The notes beneath the pieces were generated by a model, which saw nothing but the letters and a program-made list of their open reading frames with translations, was not told the DNA's origin and ran no database searches. From Arcanobacterium buesumense (lineage in GTDB: Bacteria > Actinomycetota > Actinomycetes > Actinomycetales > Actinomycetaceae), in NCBI RefSeq assembly GCF_012563545.1, contig NZ_CP050804.1:992001-1056000 (forward strand): DNA of 64,000 nucleotides, read 5' to 3'. This document shows, one piece after another, positions 9,625-23,055 of this stretch. The stretch's first letter is position 1; each line of letters starts with the position of its first letter. A program made the translations under genes and the position numbers.

Positions 9625-10803
9625 CTAAAAAAGACTCTTAAACCAAAATACTGCATCAGAGAACCAGACTTTGAACAAACCAAAGAGGATTTGCCCAGCG
9701 TCCGTTACCGCTAATGAAGCACCAATAACAAGTAAACCAGTAATCAGCAAAAATGCGACCTGCCAGTTAGAAATACGCGAACGGTACAGCTGGCTAACGC
9801 CTTTTGCATCGATAAGTTTCGAACCAACCTGAAGCCGCGTAAGAAATGTTGATGCCATCCCTCGTCGTCCTTTATCGAGATATTCTATCAACGTCGAGTG
9901 TGTGCCAAGCGCGACAATCAAATTCGCCCCTTTAGCATCAGCTAAAAGCATCGCAATATCTTCAGAGGTTCCAGTTGCCGGGAATATAATGTGTTCGATA
10001 CCAAGATCTTCAACGCGCTTACGGCCAGGAGCACGTCCATCACGATAAGCATGAACAACAACTTCAGCTCCTGACTTTAATGCTTCATCAGAAACTGAAT
10101 CCATATCGCCCACGATCATATCAGGCTTATAACCAGCTTCGATGAGAGCATCCGCGCCACCGTCAACGCCTACAAGCACCGGCCGATACTCACGAATATA
10201 CGTCCGTAAGGCAACGAGATCTTCCTTATACCGATATCCACGAACAACAATAAGTGCATGGCGTCCGGCAAAAGACGTATGAACCTCAGGCATCCCAATT
10301 CCATCGAGGATGAGATCCTGTTCGCGTTCAACATACTCCATCGTATTTGTTGCAAAAGCTTTAAGCTGGGTAGACATACCAGCACGTGCAGCTTCCCGCG
10401 CATCCTGGATCGTTTGTGCGGTTTGAACCCGCCCTTCAGCAATAACCTCGCCGTTTAGTGTCACGACCCCATCAGCGTCAACTTTGACAATTGCTCCTTC
10501 GCGAATGTCCATGACTGCAGATCCAAGGTCATCAATAAGCGGAATACCTGCTTCATTGAGAATAATAGGCCCCAAGTTTGGATATCGTCCAGACGTCGAT
10601 TTCGCCGCGTTGAGCACCACAATAGGTTTACACTCAACAAGAGCCTCAGCTGATACACGATCTAGATCTTCATGATCGATGATCGCAATATCACCGGGTG
10701 TTAGACGTTTTGTTAAATTCTTCGTCCGCGAATCGACCTTAACAGACCCCTCATAATTTCCAAGGGTAGCCGTCACCGCATTCTTACGCCGTTTGAATAA
10801 CAT
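9625..10803 (-). CDS. steA: SteA, cytokinesis-associated protein with thiamin pyrophosphokinase-like domain
   Basis: Membrane-anchored division-associated protein of the SteA family. It has an N-terminal domain of about 170 residues, then a thiamin pyrophosphokinase-like region (VGVDGGADALIEAGYKPDMIVGDMDSVSDE) and a C-terminal membrane helix (WQVAFLLITGLLVIGASLAV). I chose ATG 10803 (392 aa): the open frame extends 33 codons further, but that part lies inside recN and does not resemble the family, which starts near MLFKRRK. No strong ribosome-binding site is visible; coupling to the recN stop 7 bases upstream is likely. Confidence 0.88.
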   Translation of the reverse strand: MLFKRRKNAVTATLGNYEGSVKVDSRTKNLTKRLTPGDIAIIDHEDLDRVSAEALVECKPIVVLNAAKSTSGRYPNLGPIILNEAGIPLIDDLGSAVMDIREGAIVKVDADGVVTLNGEVIAEGRVQTAQTIQDAREAARAGMSTQLKAFATNTMEYVEREQDLILDGIGMPEVHTSFAGRHALIVVRGYRYKEDLVALRTYIREYRPVLVGVDGGADALIEAGYKPDMIVGDMDSVSDEALKSGAEVVVHAYRDGRAPGRKRVEDLGIEHIIFPATGTSEDIAMLLADAKGANLIVALGTHSTLIEYLDKGRRGMASTFLTRLQVGSKLIDAKGVSQLYRSRISNWQVAFLLITGLLVIGASLAVTDAGQILFGLFKVWFSDAVFWFKSLF

Positions 10804-10810
10804 ACGTTTA

Positions 10811-12505
10811 TCATGACATATGAACGGAGCGAAGTAACTCAGCGGCGTGGGCGAGTGCCGCTTCTGATTCTTCGTGTCCCGATAGCATCCGAGCCAGTTC
10901 ACCAGTACGTTGAGCCTGATCTAAAACACTGACATCTGTGATTCCACCTGACTGAGATGAGCTCTTTTGAACCGTGATATGCCGGGTGGCGTAAGCAGCT
11001 ACTTGAGCCAAATGAGTCACCGCAATAACTTGACATTTACGCCCTAATATTGCCAGCCGCTCACCTATAGAAAGTGCCGTCTTTCCGCCAATTCCTGCGT
11101 CAACTTCGTCGAAAATAAAAGTGTGTCCACGAACTGCAATATCCTGTGCCAAAACGACTTCAAGCGCCAGCATCACACGTGACATTTCACCACCCGATGC
11201 AGTTTGCCCAAGAGGGAAAAGAGGACTTCCCCGATGCGGTGCAAGCTGGAACTCAACTTGGTCCATGCCGTGCATTCCTGGCTCTTTGGCTAACGTCACC
11301 GACACTGAAAATGTGGCATCTTTCATGGCGAGTTTTGCTAGCTCTACACTGACTTGCTTACCTAATTTTTGCCCATACTTTACTCGAAGCCGGTGTAATT
11401 GTTCACCATACGATGTAAGCCGCTCATATTCCTGTTCAACCGCTAAAGTAATATCTTCTAAAACCTGCTGTGGGTTAGCGATTTCCGCTAGCCGCTCATC
11501 AGCATGAGCTCGTCGGTCAATAATCTCAGCTAACCCCATACCAAGATCTTGTTGTAATGTTTTTAATTGTGCACGGCGCTCGTGAATCGCATTCAACTTC
11601 TCTGGATCAGCATCGAGAAGAGAAAGCCGTCTTCCTAATTCATTTGAAATATCTGATGCACGAGAATTCAATTCACGTAATGTGACAACCATATCAGCAA
11701 TTTCGGGATCACTATTTGCAATTTTTTCCAGATAGTTAACCGCCTGATCAAGTTGGTAGAGTGCGCCGTTGTCTTCCGAATCTAACGCATTTACACTTTC
11801 GGTCATGGCGTGGCGAACATCTTCAATATTTTCCAGCAATATTGCTTGTGCTTTTAACTCATCTTCTTCACCAACACGTGGTTGAATAGCATCAACACGC
11901 GTGATCAGTGCTTCTAATGCGAGACGTTCGGTGCCGGCCTGCGCTACTTGCGAACGGAAATCTTCACGTTCAGCGAGCAAAGCCTGATACTTATCCCAAC
12001 TATTTCGATATTGCCCAATAGCTTCAGCAATATCGTTTCCACCAAATTCGTCTAATGCATCTCGTTGTGCTTTAGGCGCTTTTAGCCGAAGCTGATCGGT
12101 TTGACCATGCACAGTTACCAGATGCTCACTCAATTCTTTCAGAACAGCAAGTGGCACAGGATGTCCACCAACGTAGGCTTTTGTCCGCCCTGAAGCGGGC
12201 AAATGACGACTGATATAAATAATAGCTTGATCGCCGTCAAAGTCGACATTTCCGCCGGCATTTTGCACGATATTTACAGCTGGCGACGAACCGTCAACAA
12301 CAAATGTCCCATCAACAACGGCTGCTTGTGCCCCAACCCGCACTTTTGCGGAGTCGATTTTATTTCCCATTAACATCATCAACGAAGTCAATGCCATAGT
12401 TTTTCCGGCGCCGGTTTCCCCTGTCAGCGCATTGAGTCCCGGACCGAAATGAACGTGCGCCTGCTCAATAACACCTAAATCTTTAATTTGTAGTTCTTCA
12501 ATCAT
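10811..12505 (-). CDS. recN: DNA repair protein RecN
   Basis: SMC-like ATPase for double-strand break repair, 564 aa. The N-terminus is IEELQIKDLGVIEQAHVHF followed by Walker A GETGAGKT. A long central coiled coil (about 160-390) follows. The C-terminal lobe has the signature TASGGEMSRVMLALEVVL, Walker B TFIFDEVDAGIGG and the ITHLAQVAA switch. It overlaps the nadK stop by 4 bases. The order nadK-recN-steA is conserved in Actinobacteria. Confidence 0.97.
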   Translation of the reverse strand: MIEELQIKDLGVIEQAHVHFGPGLNALTGETGAGKTMALTSLMMLMGNKIDSAKVRVGAQAAVVDGTFVVDGSSPAVNIVQNAGGNVDFDGDQAIIYISRHLPASGRTKAYVGGHPVPLAVLKELSEHLVTVHGQTDQLRLKAPKAQRDALDEFGGNDIAEAIGQYRNSWDKYQALLAEREDFRSQVAQAGTERLALEALITRVDAIQPRVGEEDELKAQAILLENIEDVRHAMTESVNALDSEDNGALYQLDQAVNYLEKIANSDPEIADMVVTLRELNSRASDISNELGRRLSLLDADPEKLNAIHERRAQLKTLQQDLGMGLAEIIDRRAHADERLAEIANPQQVLEDITLAVEQEYERLTSYGEQLHRLRVKYGQKLGKQVSVELAKLAMKDATFSVSVTLAKEPGMHGMDQVEFQLAPHRGSPLFPLGQTASGGEMSRVMLALEVVLAQDIAVRGHTFIFDEVDAGIGGKTALSIGERLAILGRKCQVIAVTHLAQVAAYATRHITVQKSSSQSGGITDVSVLDQAQRTGELARMLSGHEESEAALAHAAELLRSVHMS

Positions 12506-13383
12506 TCAGCGTCTCCATTACTCCGCCATCCTTTGGTTGGAAGGTTAAATTTACGAACAAGACGCCCGGTAAACGGCATCGCATTCAAGCGGGCCAACTG
12601 GACTCTGTGATTATCTCTGGTAACAGTAACCCGAGTTTGTGCCGGCGCAGGAAATAGCCGTCGTCCATCACACCACACATGCGCGTTTTCGCTATTAATA
12701 TCAACCGCGACATGCGAATCTGGGCTCACAACGAGCGGACGAGCAAATAACGCATGGGCTGCAACCGGTGTCACAACCAGTGCATCAACATCTGGCCATA
12801 CTACTGGACCGCCAGCAGAAAACGAATACGCCGTAGAACCAGTGGGGGTAGAAACAAGAACAGTATCGCAACTAAAAGAAGACAACGGAACGCCGTCGAT
12901 TGAAATATCTGCTTCCACCATTCGGGACATGGGGTCTTTTTCAATAGATACTTCATTTAATGCCCAACTACAGGTGGTACTACCATGGGGCATTTCAATG
13001 CTTACCTGCACTGCCATACGTGTATCTACAGTCCACTCCCCGTGCTGAATAGCAGATATAACATGCGTCATGGACTCTGGATCTGCTTCCGCAAGAAAAC
13101 CCATATGCCCGTAATTGATCCCTAGAATTGGAATGTTGCTACCGTATGTAAGCTCAGCAGCGCGCAAAATAGTACCGTCGCCACCTATGACCAAGACGAT
13201 TTCAATATCGCCAACTTCGTGCAATTCAGGTCGCTTCCCACAGGTATCATCATAACTATGAGGCACCGGATCAAGCCATGATACGTCAATGCCAGATGCT
13301 GTTAAAGCTTGGGCAATATGCCTCGCTGAGGCGATCACATCAGGATTTCTATTATGCGATAGTAAGCCAACTTTTCGTGTCAT
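12502..13383 (-). CDS. nadK: NAD kinase
   Basis: ATP- or polyphosphate-dependent kinase that makes NADP from NAD; 293 aa. The catalytic GGDGT motif is at 67-71, followed by ILGINYGHMGFLAE and the NAD-binding STPTGSTAYSFSAGGPVV, all diagnostic for the family. The start ATG follows a short purine-rich stretch in the 50-base gap after tlyA. It sits between tlyA and recN, as in Mycobacterium. Confidence 0.97.
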   Translation of the reverse strand: MTRKVGLLSHNRNPDVIASARHIAQALTASGIDVSWLDPVPHSYDDTCGKRPELHEVGDIEIVLVIGGDGTILRAAELTYGSNIPILGINYGHMGFLAEADPESMTHVISAIQHGEWTVDTRMAVQVSIEMPHGSTTCSWALNEVSIEKDPMSRMVEADISIDGVPLSSFSCDTVLVSTPTGSTAYSFSAGGPVVWPDVDALVVTPVAAHALFARPLVVSPDSHVAVDINSENAHVWCDGRRLFPAPAQTRVTVTRDNHRVQLARLNAMPFTGRLVRKFNLPTKGWRSNGDAE

Positions 13384-13433
13384 CGCCCCTCCTCGTCCTT
13401 CATCTAGTTGTATCTTTTAGTAACAATATTATG

Positions 13434-14264
13434 TTACTTCGCTGTCATTCCAGCAGGTCCGCATGCCACTGCATTTCGTACAGCATGTTCTAACTCGATA
13501 CCCAAAGCATCGTCATGCCCTGCTTTCATATGGATAAAATATTCGACGTTTCCAGCAGGACCTGGTAGAGGGGATGGTGCGATTGCTTGGATTCCTAGAC
13601 CTAGTTGACGGGCCGATTGCGCAACTGTCATTACTGTTTCAACATGATGTTCAGGGTTTCGTACTACCCCACCAGCACCTAACCGCTCTTTACCAATTTC
13701 AAATTGTGGTTTGACCATAAGTAAAAAATCTGCCGTCTTTGATGCACAAGAAACAAGCGCAGGCAAGACAAGAGTCAGGGAAATAAAGGACAGATCACCG
13801 ACGACGAGGTCAGGTGCTGGAGCGACAACGTCGGGTCGAAGTGTACGTACGTTGGTCCGTTCATGAACTTCGACCCTAGGATCCTCGCGCAGTCGCCACG
13901 CCAGTTGTCCATATCCAACATCTACGGCTACAACACTTGCTGCCCCACGACGCAACAAAACATCTGTGAATCCACCAGTTGACGCACCGGCATCTAGTGC
14001 CCGCACACCAGCAATACCTGGTTGATGTTCACCTAAATATTCAAGAGCTCCAAGGAGCTTATATGCACCTCGAGAGGCGTAATCGTCTCGATCCTCGGTA
14101 TTAACAAGAAGCGCCTGTGCTGGGTTCATTTGGCGTGAAGGTTTAGTGACAACATTTTTGTCAAGAAAAACCCGCCCGGCATGTATTAATTCTCCAGCCT
14201 CATTACGGGAACGCGCCAAACCTCGTCGCACCAACTCTGCATCGACTCGAATTAACTTTGCCAT
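13434..14264 (-). CDS. tlyA: TlyA family rRNA 2'-O-methyltransferase
   Basis: Two-domain protein of 276 aa: an N-terminal S4 RNA-binding domain (MAKLIRVDAELVRRGLARSRNEAGELI) and an FtsJ-type SAM methyltransferase (LDAGASTGGFTDVLLRRGA, then VVAVDVGYGQLAW). In mycobacteria the homologue methylates 16S and 23S rRNA and is needed for capreomycin sensitivity; older annotation calls it hemolysin. I chose ATG 14264 rather than an in-frame start 11 codons upstream because the S4 domain begins here and AAAGGA lies about 9 bases before it; the longer form would also overlap the upstream small gene. Confidence 0.93.
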   Translation of the reverse strand: MAKLIRVDAELVRRGLARSRNEAGELIHAGRVFLDKNVVTKPSRQMNPAQALLVNTEDRDDYASRGAYKLLGALEYLGEHQPGIAGVRALDAGASTGGFTDVLLRRGAASVVAVDVGYGQLAWRLREDPRVEVHERTNVRTLRPDVVAPAPDLVVGDLSFISLTLVLPALVSCASKTADFLLMVKPQFEIGKERLGAGGVVRNPEHHVETVMTVAQSARQLGLGIQAIAPSPLPGPAGNVEYFIHMKAGHDDALGIELEHAVRNAVACGPAGMTAK

Positions 14265-14277
14265 GACGGAATATCCT

Positions 14278-14451
14278 TTATAGTTGAGCACGACCAAGCA
14301 TTATGGTCAGTTCTTGATGAACTTTTTCTAAATCAGCAATTTGTTCCGAGCGTGACTTGTGCTCAAGATCGTCCAGCACCTGATCCGGATTAATTGCAAT
14401 ACGGGGCTTAGGTGCTGGACGATGAGTAGCTGAAGTATCAGAATTTGTCAT
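14278..14451 (-). CDS. Conserved small actinobacterial protein, 57 aa
   Basis: Short gene that is easy to miss: 57 codons from ATG 14451 to TAA 14278. The product has a polar N-terminus (THRPAPKPRIAI) and an amphipathic helix rich in E, K, L and Q (QVLDDLEHKSRSEQIADLEKVHQEL) that could form a coiled coil. It lies between the HAD phosphatase gene (15-base gap) and tlyA (13-base gap), exactly where Mycobacterium tuberculosis has the 58-aa Rv1693 (from memory). That conserved position makes it a real gene; function is unknown. Confidence 0.75.
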   Translation of the reverse strand: MTNSDTSATHRPAPKPRIAINPDQVLDDLEHKSRSEQIADLEKVHQELTIMLGRAQL

Positions 14452-14466
14452 GATGTGGTCACTGAT

Positions 14467-15480
14467 TTAACGCCATACCGGTTCATAATCAGGAAGCCAT
14501 GACATATCATGGCCAGCATCAACTTTCTGCCAAACGGCATGAACCAGTGCTTGATATTCACGTAATTGTAATCGCGGCCTTTCCTGATCGATACGTTCAC
14601 CATTGAGGAAAATGCGACGATCATCAATCTGAACATGAGCGTCCCCCACGCGAACACCATTATTGTCGCCTTGTGGCTCATAATAAGGGCCGGTTAAATC
14701 TCGCAAGTCGAAAATTGGATAGGTTGGTCGTTCATCAGCACTAGCCAACATCACGTCACGCATCCGTGCAACCCCGGTTAGTACATGTGCCGAGTCATAA
14801 CCGGCACGATTAGCCCCCAAAATGTCGGTGTTAAGGCGATCTCCAACTGCAAGTGGATACTTTCCCCCAGATTTTTCAAGTGCCAAACGGTACATTGTTG
14901 GCTCTGGTTTTCCAGATGACGGAGGCACTACCCCTGTTGCGTGAGAAATGGCGGCTACTAACGATCCATTGCCAAGGTACTCGCCACGCTCGCGTGGCAA
15001 TGTAGCATCAATATTTGTTGCTACATACACTGCACCGGCCTTGATAGCCAATGCAGCTTCAGATAGATCAAGCCATGTTGCTTCAGGGTTAAGTCCATGC
15101 AAAACCGCATCAGGATTATCGTCGGCGGATGCCACTATAGTAAATCCACCTTCGCGTAACGCTTCAATAACACCTTCCGCGCCAAGAGGAAGAACTTTAG
15201 CACCAGCTGGAACAAGCGTAGCTAATAGCATGACGCCAGTTATTGCGCTAGTGACGACGTCACCAGGCGCGGTGGGTATACCAAGAGCAGAGAGCTGATC
15301 AGCGGTCTGGTCAGGTACGCGTGCAGAATTGTTAGTCATATATATGACCTGCACTCCGGCATCTTTAACGGCCTGATATCCTTCAACGGCTCCAAGCGCT
15401 ACGCTTGCTCCGCGGTAGGCTACCCCATCTAGATCAGATAAAATCACATCATAACTATCAAGAATGTGATTCTTACTCAT
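14467..15480 (-). CDS. HAD-IIA family sugar phosphatase
   Basis: HAD superfamily IIA phosphatase (NagD/AraL/PGP type), 337 aa. The catalytic motif is LSDLDGVAYRG with D16 and D18; YMTNNSAR is motif II and GDRLNTDILGANRAGYDS is motif III with the metal-binding residues. The Mycobacterium homologue at this position (Rv1692) is described as a glycerol-3-phosphate phosphatase; substrate here is inferred only. An open frame extends 32 codons upstream into the previous gene, but that stretch is unlike any HAD protein. ATG 15480 gives an 8-base overlap with the previous stop. Confidence 0.9.
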   Translation of the reverse strand: MSKNHILDSYDVILSDLDGVAYRGASVALGAVEGYQAVKDAGVQVIYMTNNSARVPDQTADQLSALGIPTAPGDVVTSAITGVMLLATLVPAGAKVLPLGAEGVIEALREGGFTIVASADDNPDAVLHGLNPEATWLDLSEAALAIKAGAVYVATNIDATLPRERGEYLGNGSLVAAISHATGVVPPSSGKPEPTMYRLALEKSGGKYPLAVGDRLNTDILGANRAGYDSAHVLTGVARMRDVMLASADERPTYPIFDLRDLTGPYYEPQGDNNGVRVGDAHVQIDDRRIFLNGERIDQERPRLQLREYQALVHAVWQKVDAGHDMSWLPDYEPVWR

Positions 15481-17056
15481 TTGATTCCTCATCATCAAAT
15501 AACTCATCAAATGCCTCAGCAAATTCTTCATCAACATCGTCATCCACGTGATCTTCATCAGTCTCGTCAATGTCAACGTCGTCGTCGAGTTCTTCTAATT
15601 CTTCTAACTCATCGTCAAATTCTTCAGCATCGTCAAAATCATCGTCTTGAAACTCTTCGCCAAACTCTTCAGGATCGAGATCTTCAACATCGGCAAAATC
15701 ATCATGTTCGTCGATATTATGCTCTTCACTTTGGGGATCCTCTTCAGGCATATCATCAAGTATGTCGTCGAGGTCTACCATCATCGAGAAATCTTGATCT
15801 CCGTCAAACACACTCTGCCACTGTGCACGGAGTTCTTGCGCCTCATCATTATGTCCTAATTCTTCCAACCGGTCAGCCTTAGTCAACTGCACACGAGCAG
15901 CCAGCTGTGGTTCAAGGTTTTCTACGAGTACTTTTTCTAATACCGCTAAGCCGCCTTCTGCATCGCCAACTTCAGAACGTGCACCAGAAATAACAATGAC
16001 GAGTTCAATTTTCGCTTCCGCATCAAGCCGTGCCAACGGGATACCTTCAATAAAACGTAGTGCTTTTTCTGGGCGTCCTAGACCACGCTCTGAGTCAGCT
16101 TCAATAGGAATATGCGAATAGTCATCGCTCATTCTGCGGTAAGTACGCAATTCTCGCAATGCTTCGGCATACCGTTCGGTAATGTACGCAGTCAACCCAA
16201 GCGCTTCACGAACTACGTCAACACGGGCTGCACGTTGATACGCTGCATGAGCGTGCTGGTAAGCGACTTCTGGATCGATATCCATCATTTCCCCAGCGTA
16301 GGCAAGATGGCGGGCCACACGCTCACCATTTTCCTTATTTAAGCTGAGCAGGCGACGTCGAACATCTTCATCAAGTGATTGAGGTGTGATCGAATCTGGG
16401 ATTTCATCATATAGATCACGGGAGTCGTTATAGTTAAACTGCCGTTCTTCATTCCAAGAACCATCATGATTAGATGAACGGCGATCGTCACGGCGGTCGT
16501 CACGACGATTATCCCGCCGGTCATTATCCCACTTACGAGGACCACGCTCATCACGGCGATCATTATCCCAACGACGAGGACCACGCTCATCACGGCGGTC
16601 ATCACGACGATTATCCCGCCGGTCATTATCCCAACGACGAGGACCACGCTCATCACGGCGATCATTATCCCAACGACGAGGACCACGCTCATCACGGCGG
16701 TCATCACGACGATTATCCCGCCGGTCATTATCCCAACGACGAGGACCACGCTCATCACGGCGATCATTATCCCAACGACGAGGACCACGATCGTCACGGC
16801 GGTCATCACGACGATTATCCCGCCGGTCATTATCCCAACGACGAGGACCACGCTCATCACGGCGGTCATCACGACGATTATCCCGCCGGTCATTATCCCA
16901 ACGACGAGGACCACGCTCATCACGGCGGTCATCACGACGATTATCCCGCCGGTCATTATCCCAACGACGAGGACCACGAGAGGAAGCAGATTGCCACCCC
17001 GAGGAACCACCATCACGGCGGGATTGATTTTCACTATTACTACGATAATCTGACAT
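15473..17056 (-). CDS. TPR-like protein with R/D-rich tandem repeats and acidic tail
   Basis: First gene of the long operon, 527 aa, with GAGGAA about 5 bases before ATG 17056. It has three parts. Residues 27-191 are nine tandem copies of an Arg/Asp-rich unit around GPRRWDNDRRD. Residues about 215-420 are helical and TPR-like (ARHLAYAGEMMDIDPEVAYQHAHAAYQRAAR and similar). Residues about 425-527 are strongly acidic (runs such as EEFQDDDFDDAEEFDDELEE). Position and core match the TPR protein Rv1691 of Mycobacterium, which is much shorter. The basic repeat and acidic tail could interact or bind RNA; that is speculation. Function is unknown. Confidence 0.85.
   Translation of the reverse strand: MSDYRSNSENQSRRDGGSSGWQSASSRGPRRWDNDRRDNRRDDRRDERGPRRWDNDRRDNRRDDRRDERGPRRWDNDRRDNRRDDRRDDRGPRRWDNDRRDERGPRRWDNDRRDNRRDDRRDERGPRRWDNDRRDERGPRRWDNDRRDNRRDDRRDERGPRRWDNDRRDERGPRKWDNDRRDNRRDDRRDDRRSSNHDGSWNEERQFNYNDSRDLYDEIPDSITPQSLDEDVRRRLLSLNKENGERVARHLAYAGEMMDIDPEVAYQHAHAAYQRAARVDVVREALGLTAYITERYAEALRELRTYRRMSDDYSHIPIEADSERGLGRPEKALRFIEGIPLARLDAEAKIELVIVISGARSEVGDAEGGLAVLEKVLVENLEPQLAARVQLTKADRLEELGHNDEAQELRAQWQSVFDGDQDFSMMVDLDDILDDMPEEDPQSEEHNIDEHDDFADVEDLDPEEFGEEFQDDDFDDAEEFDDELEELEELDDDVDIDETDEDHVDDDVDEEFAEAFDELFDDEESNE
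16484..16978 (-). repeat. Nine in-frame tandem repeats (63-bp and 39-bp units)
   Basis: Nine near-identical copies of a unit beginning RGPRRWDND. Six are long (63 bp, 21 codons) and three short (39 bp, 13 codons, lacking the NRRDDRRD part). From the N-terminus the order is L L L S L S L S L. Differences are few (one GPRKWDND copy; D for E at two unit ends). Because both unit lengths are multiples of three, gain or loss of copies keeps the frame. The DNA repeat is so regular that other frames on both strands are open as well. Confidence 0.95.
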
Positions 17057-17289
17057 ATATTCCTCGGGTTAAATTATAAAAACATTCTATGCGCGATATG
17101 CACATTGCTAAATCTATTTTACACAAGCGTGCCACGGGTGTAGCTACTTCTTACAGTTATCAAAGGTGATATTGGGCAATATTTATGCATATTTGCTACT
17201 CAAATGAGTCTGAAAAAGCCGAATACACCAAACACCAAACCCTCAGTGGGTTACAAACTGTATGTCGGATCGCTTGTGGGTATAGGTGT

Positions 17290-17324
17290 GGGGAGGGTGT
17301 TGACTTATCGTCAACACCCTCCCC
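17290..17324 (-). terminator. rRNA operon terminator hairpin
   Basis: Perfect 15-bp inverted repeat, GGGGAGGGTGTTGAC with loop TTATC, ending 15 bases beyond the 5S 3' end. The stem is very GC-rich, but no strong U-tract follows on the minus strand. Its place directly after 5S makes it the likely end of the rRNA transcript. The rest of 17057-17289 holds the upstream region of the repeat-protein gene; I found no gene there. Confidence 0.75.
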
Positions 17325-17339
17325 TTATATCACGTTAAG

Positions 17340-17458
17340 TGACGGCGGTGTCCTACTCTCCCACACCCCCTCGAGTGCAGTACCATCGGCGTTGGTAGGC
17401 TTAGCTTCCGGGTTCGGAATGGTAACCGGGCGTTTCCCTACCACTATGACCACCGTCA
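17340..17458 (-). rRNA. rrf: 5S ribosomal RNA
   Basis: Read on the minus strand the sequence starts TGACGGTGGTCATAGTGG and contains CGCCCGGTTACCATTCCGAA and GGGAGAGTAGGACACCGCCG, the conserved 5S landmarks. The two ends pair as helix I, which sets the limits to about 119 bases. It is last in the 16S-23S-5S operon, about 110 bases after 23S. Confidence 0.93.
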
Positions 17459-17571
17459 AAATGGTTGACATAACACACACGCACTACAACGTGTGGGAGT
17501 CAAGAATCGTATAGTAGACGCGAGCAGCATTACCATCAACATGTTCCATAATAAAACACTGACGATAAGGA

Positions 17572-22437
<4,866 letters not shown>

Positions 22438-22713
22438 AAAAACCAAACACCCAACAAAAAGGCATCCAATCAATACACGTTCGAAAAGCCCAAAAACAGA
22501 CTCAACAAAACAGACAAACCAAAACTAGCTCATCCAAAATAAAAAAGAAAACAAACCACACCAGCCACCAAAAAAGCAACCAGCACAATCCGCTTCCCAA
22601 ACAAAAAATCATTGTAAAAAGCTGACACACTATTGAGATATCAAACAACACACCCACACCCAACAACCACCCAACAACAAAGCCAGGCAACCATCAAGAA
22701 GGCTATCCACACC
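22438..22713 (-). other. 16S rRNA leader region
   Basis: Transcribed leader between the rRNA promoters and 16S, with no gene. Near 22630 the minus strand has ATATCTCAATAGTGTGTCA, resembling the conserved actinobacterial leader motif that precedes 16S and joins in precursor processing. The region is very poor in G on the plus strand, so open frames here are an effect of composition. Confidence 0.6.
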
Positions 22714-22741
22714 AGTCTAACACACAACCACAACCAAGCAA
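22714..22741 (-). promoter_or_regulatory. rRNA promoter, gene-proximal
   Basis: On the minus strand TTGCTT is followed after 16 bases by TAGACT, a good sigma-70-type pair; TAGACT is a frequent -10 in actinobacterial rRNA promoters. It lies about 280 bases before the mature 16S start. Confidence 0.7.
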
Positions 22742-22818
22742 AAACACCCAGTCACAACCACGCACCAAACCAGCGCCACCACCAAAGAACACAACCGCGC
22801 TCCCGGCGACAGATAAAA

Positions 22819-22847
22819 ACTTTACGCACCCCCACCCCAACCGTCAA
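22819..22847 (-). promoter_or_regulatory. rRNA promoter, distal
   Basis: On the minus strand TTGACG is followed after exactly 17 bases by TAAAGT, again a near-consensus pair. It lies about 105 bases upstream of the proximal promoter, giving a tandem arrangement. The divergent TMEM175-type gene starts 209 bases further on at 23056. Confidence 0.65.
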
Positions 22848-23055
22848 ACCAAAACAACGTAACACCCATCACAGACTTGTTACGCTTACTCACTTATAGT
22901 TCTACACTGCTACTACAACGAATTTGACTCACATTGATTTTCATTCAGCTCCTGGTATCGTCTTTGATTCGCAAGGCGGTTTATACACCGCAACTAACTA
23001 CTCAATTTCGGTTAGGATTTTATTGGCATATGCTGTTTTATAGAAGGGAACTGCC

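Noticed and set aside
16484-16978. Regular repeats considered as a CRISPR array
   Set aside because: There are no unique spacers: units are contiguous, in frame, and differ by an in-frame deletion of eight codons. No cas genes are nearby.
16339-17079. Long open frames of 201 and 231 codons on both strands over the repeat region
   Set aside because: They come from the strict 3-based repeat, which keeps other frames open. They have monotonous composition, no ribosome-binding site and no independent ending; the minus-strand repeat-TPR frame fits operon and family.
22502-22899. Open frames of 60-90 codons in the rRNA leader
   Set aside because: The region is extremely skewed (few G on the plus strand), giving Thr/Pro/Asn-rich or Val/Trp/Leu-rich products typical of composition effects; promoters and leader explain it.
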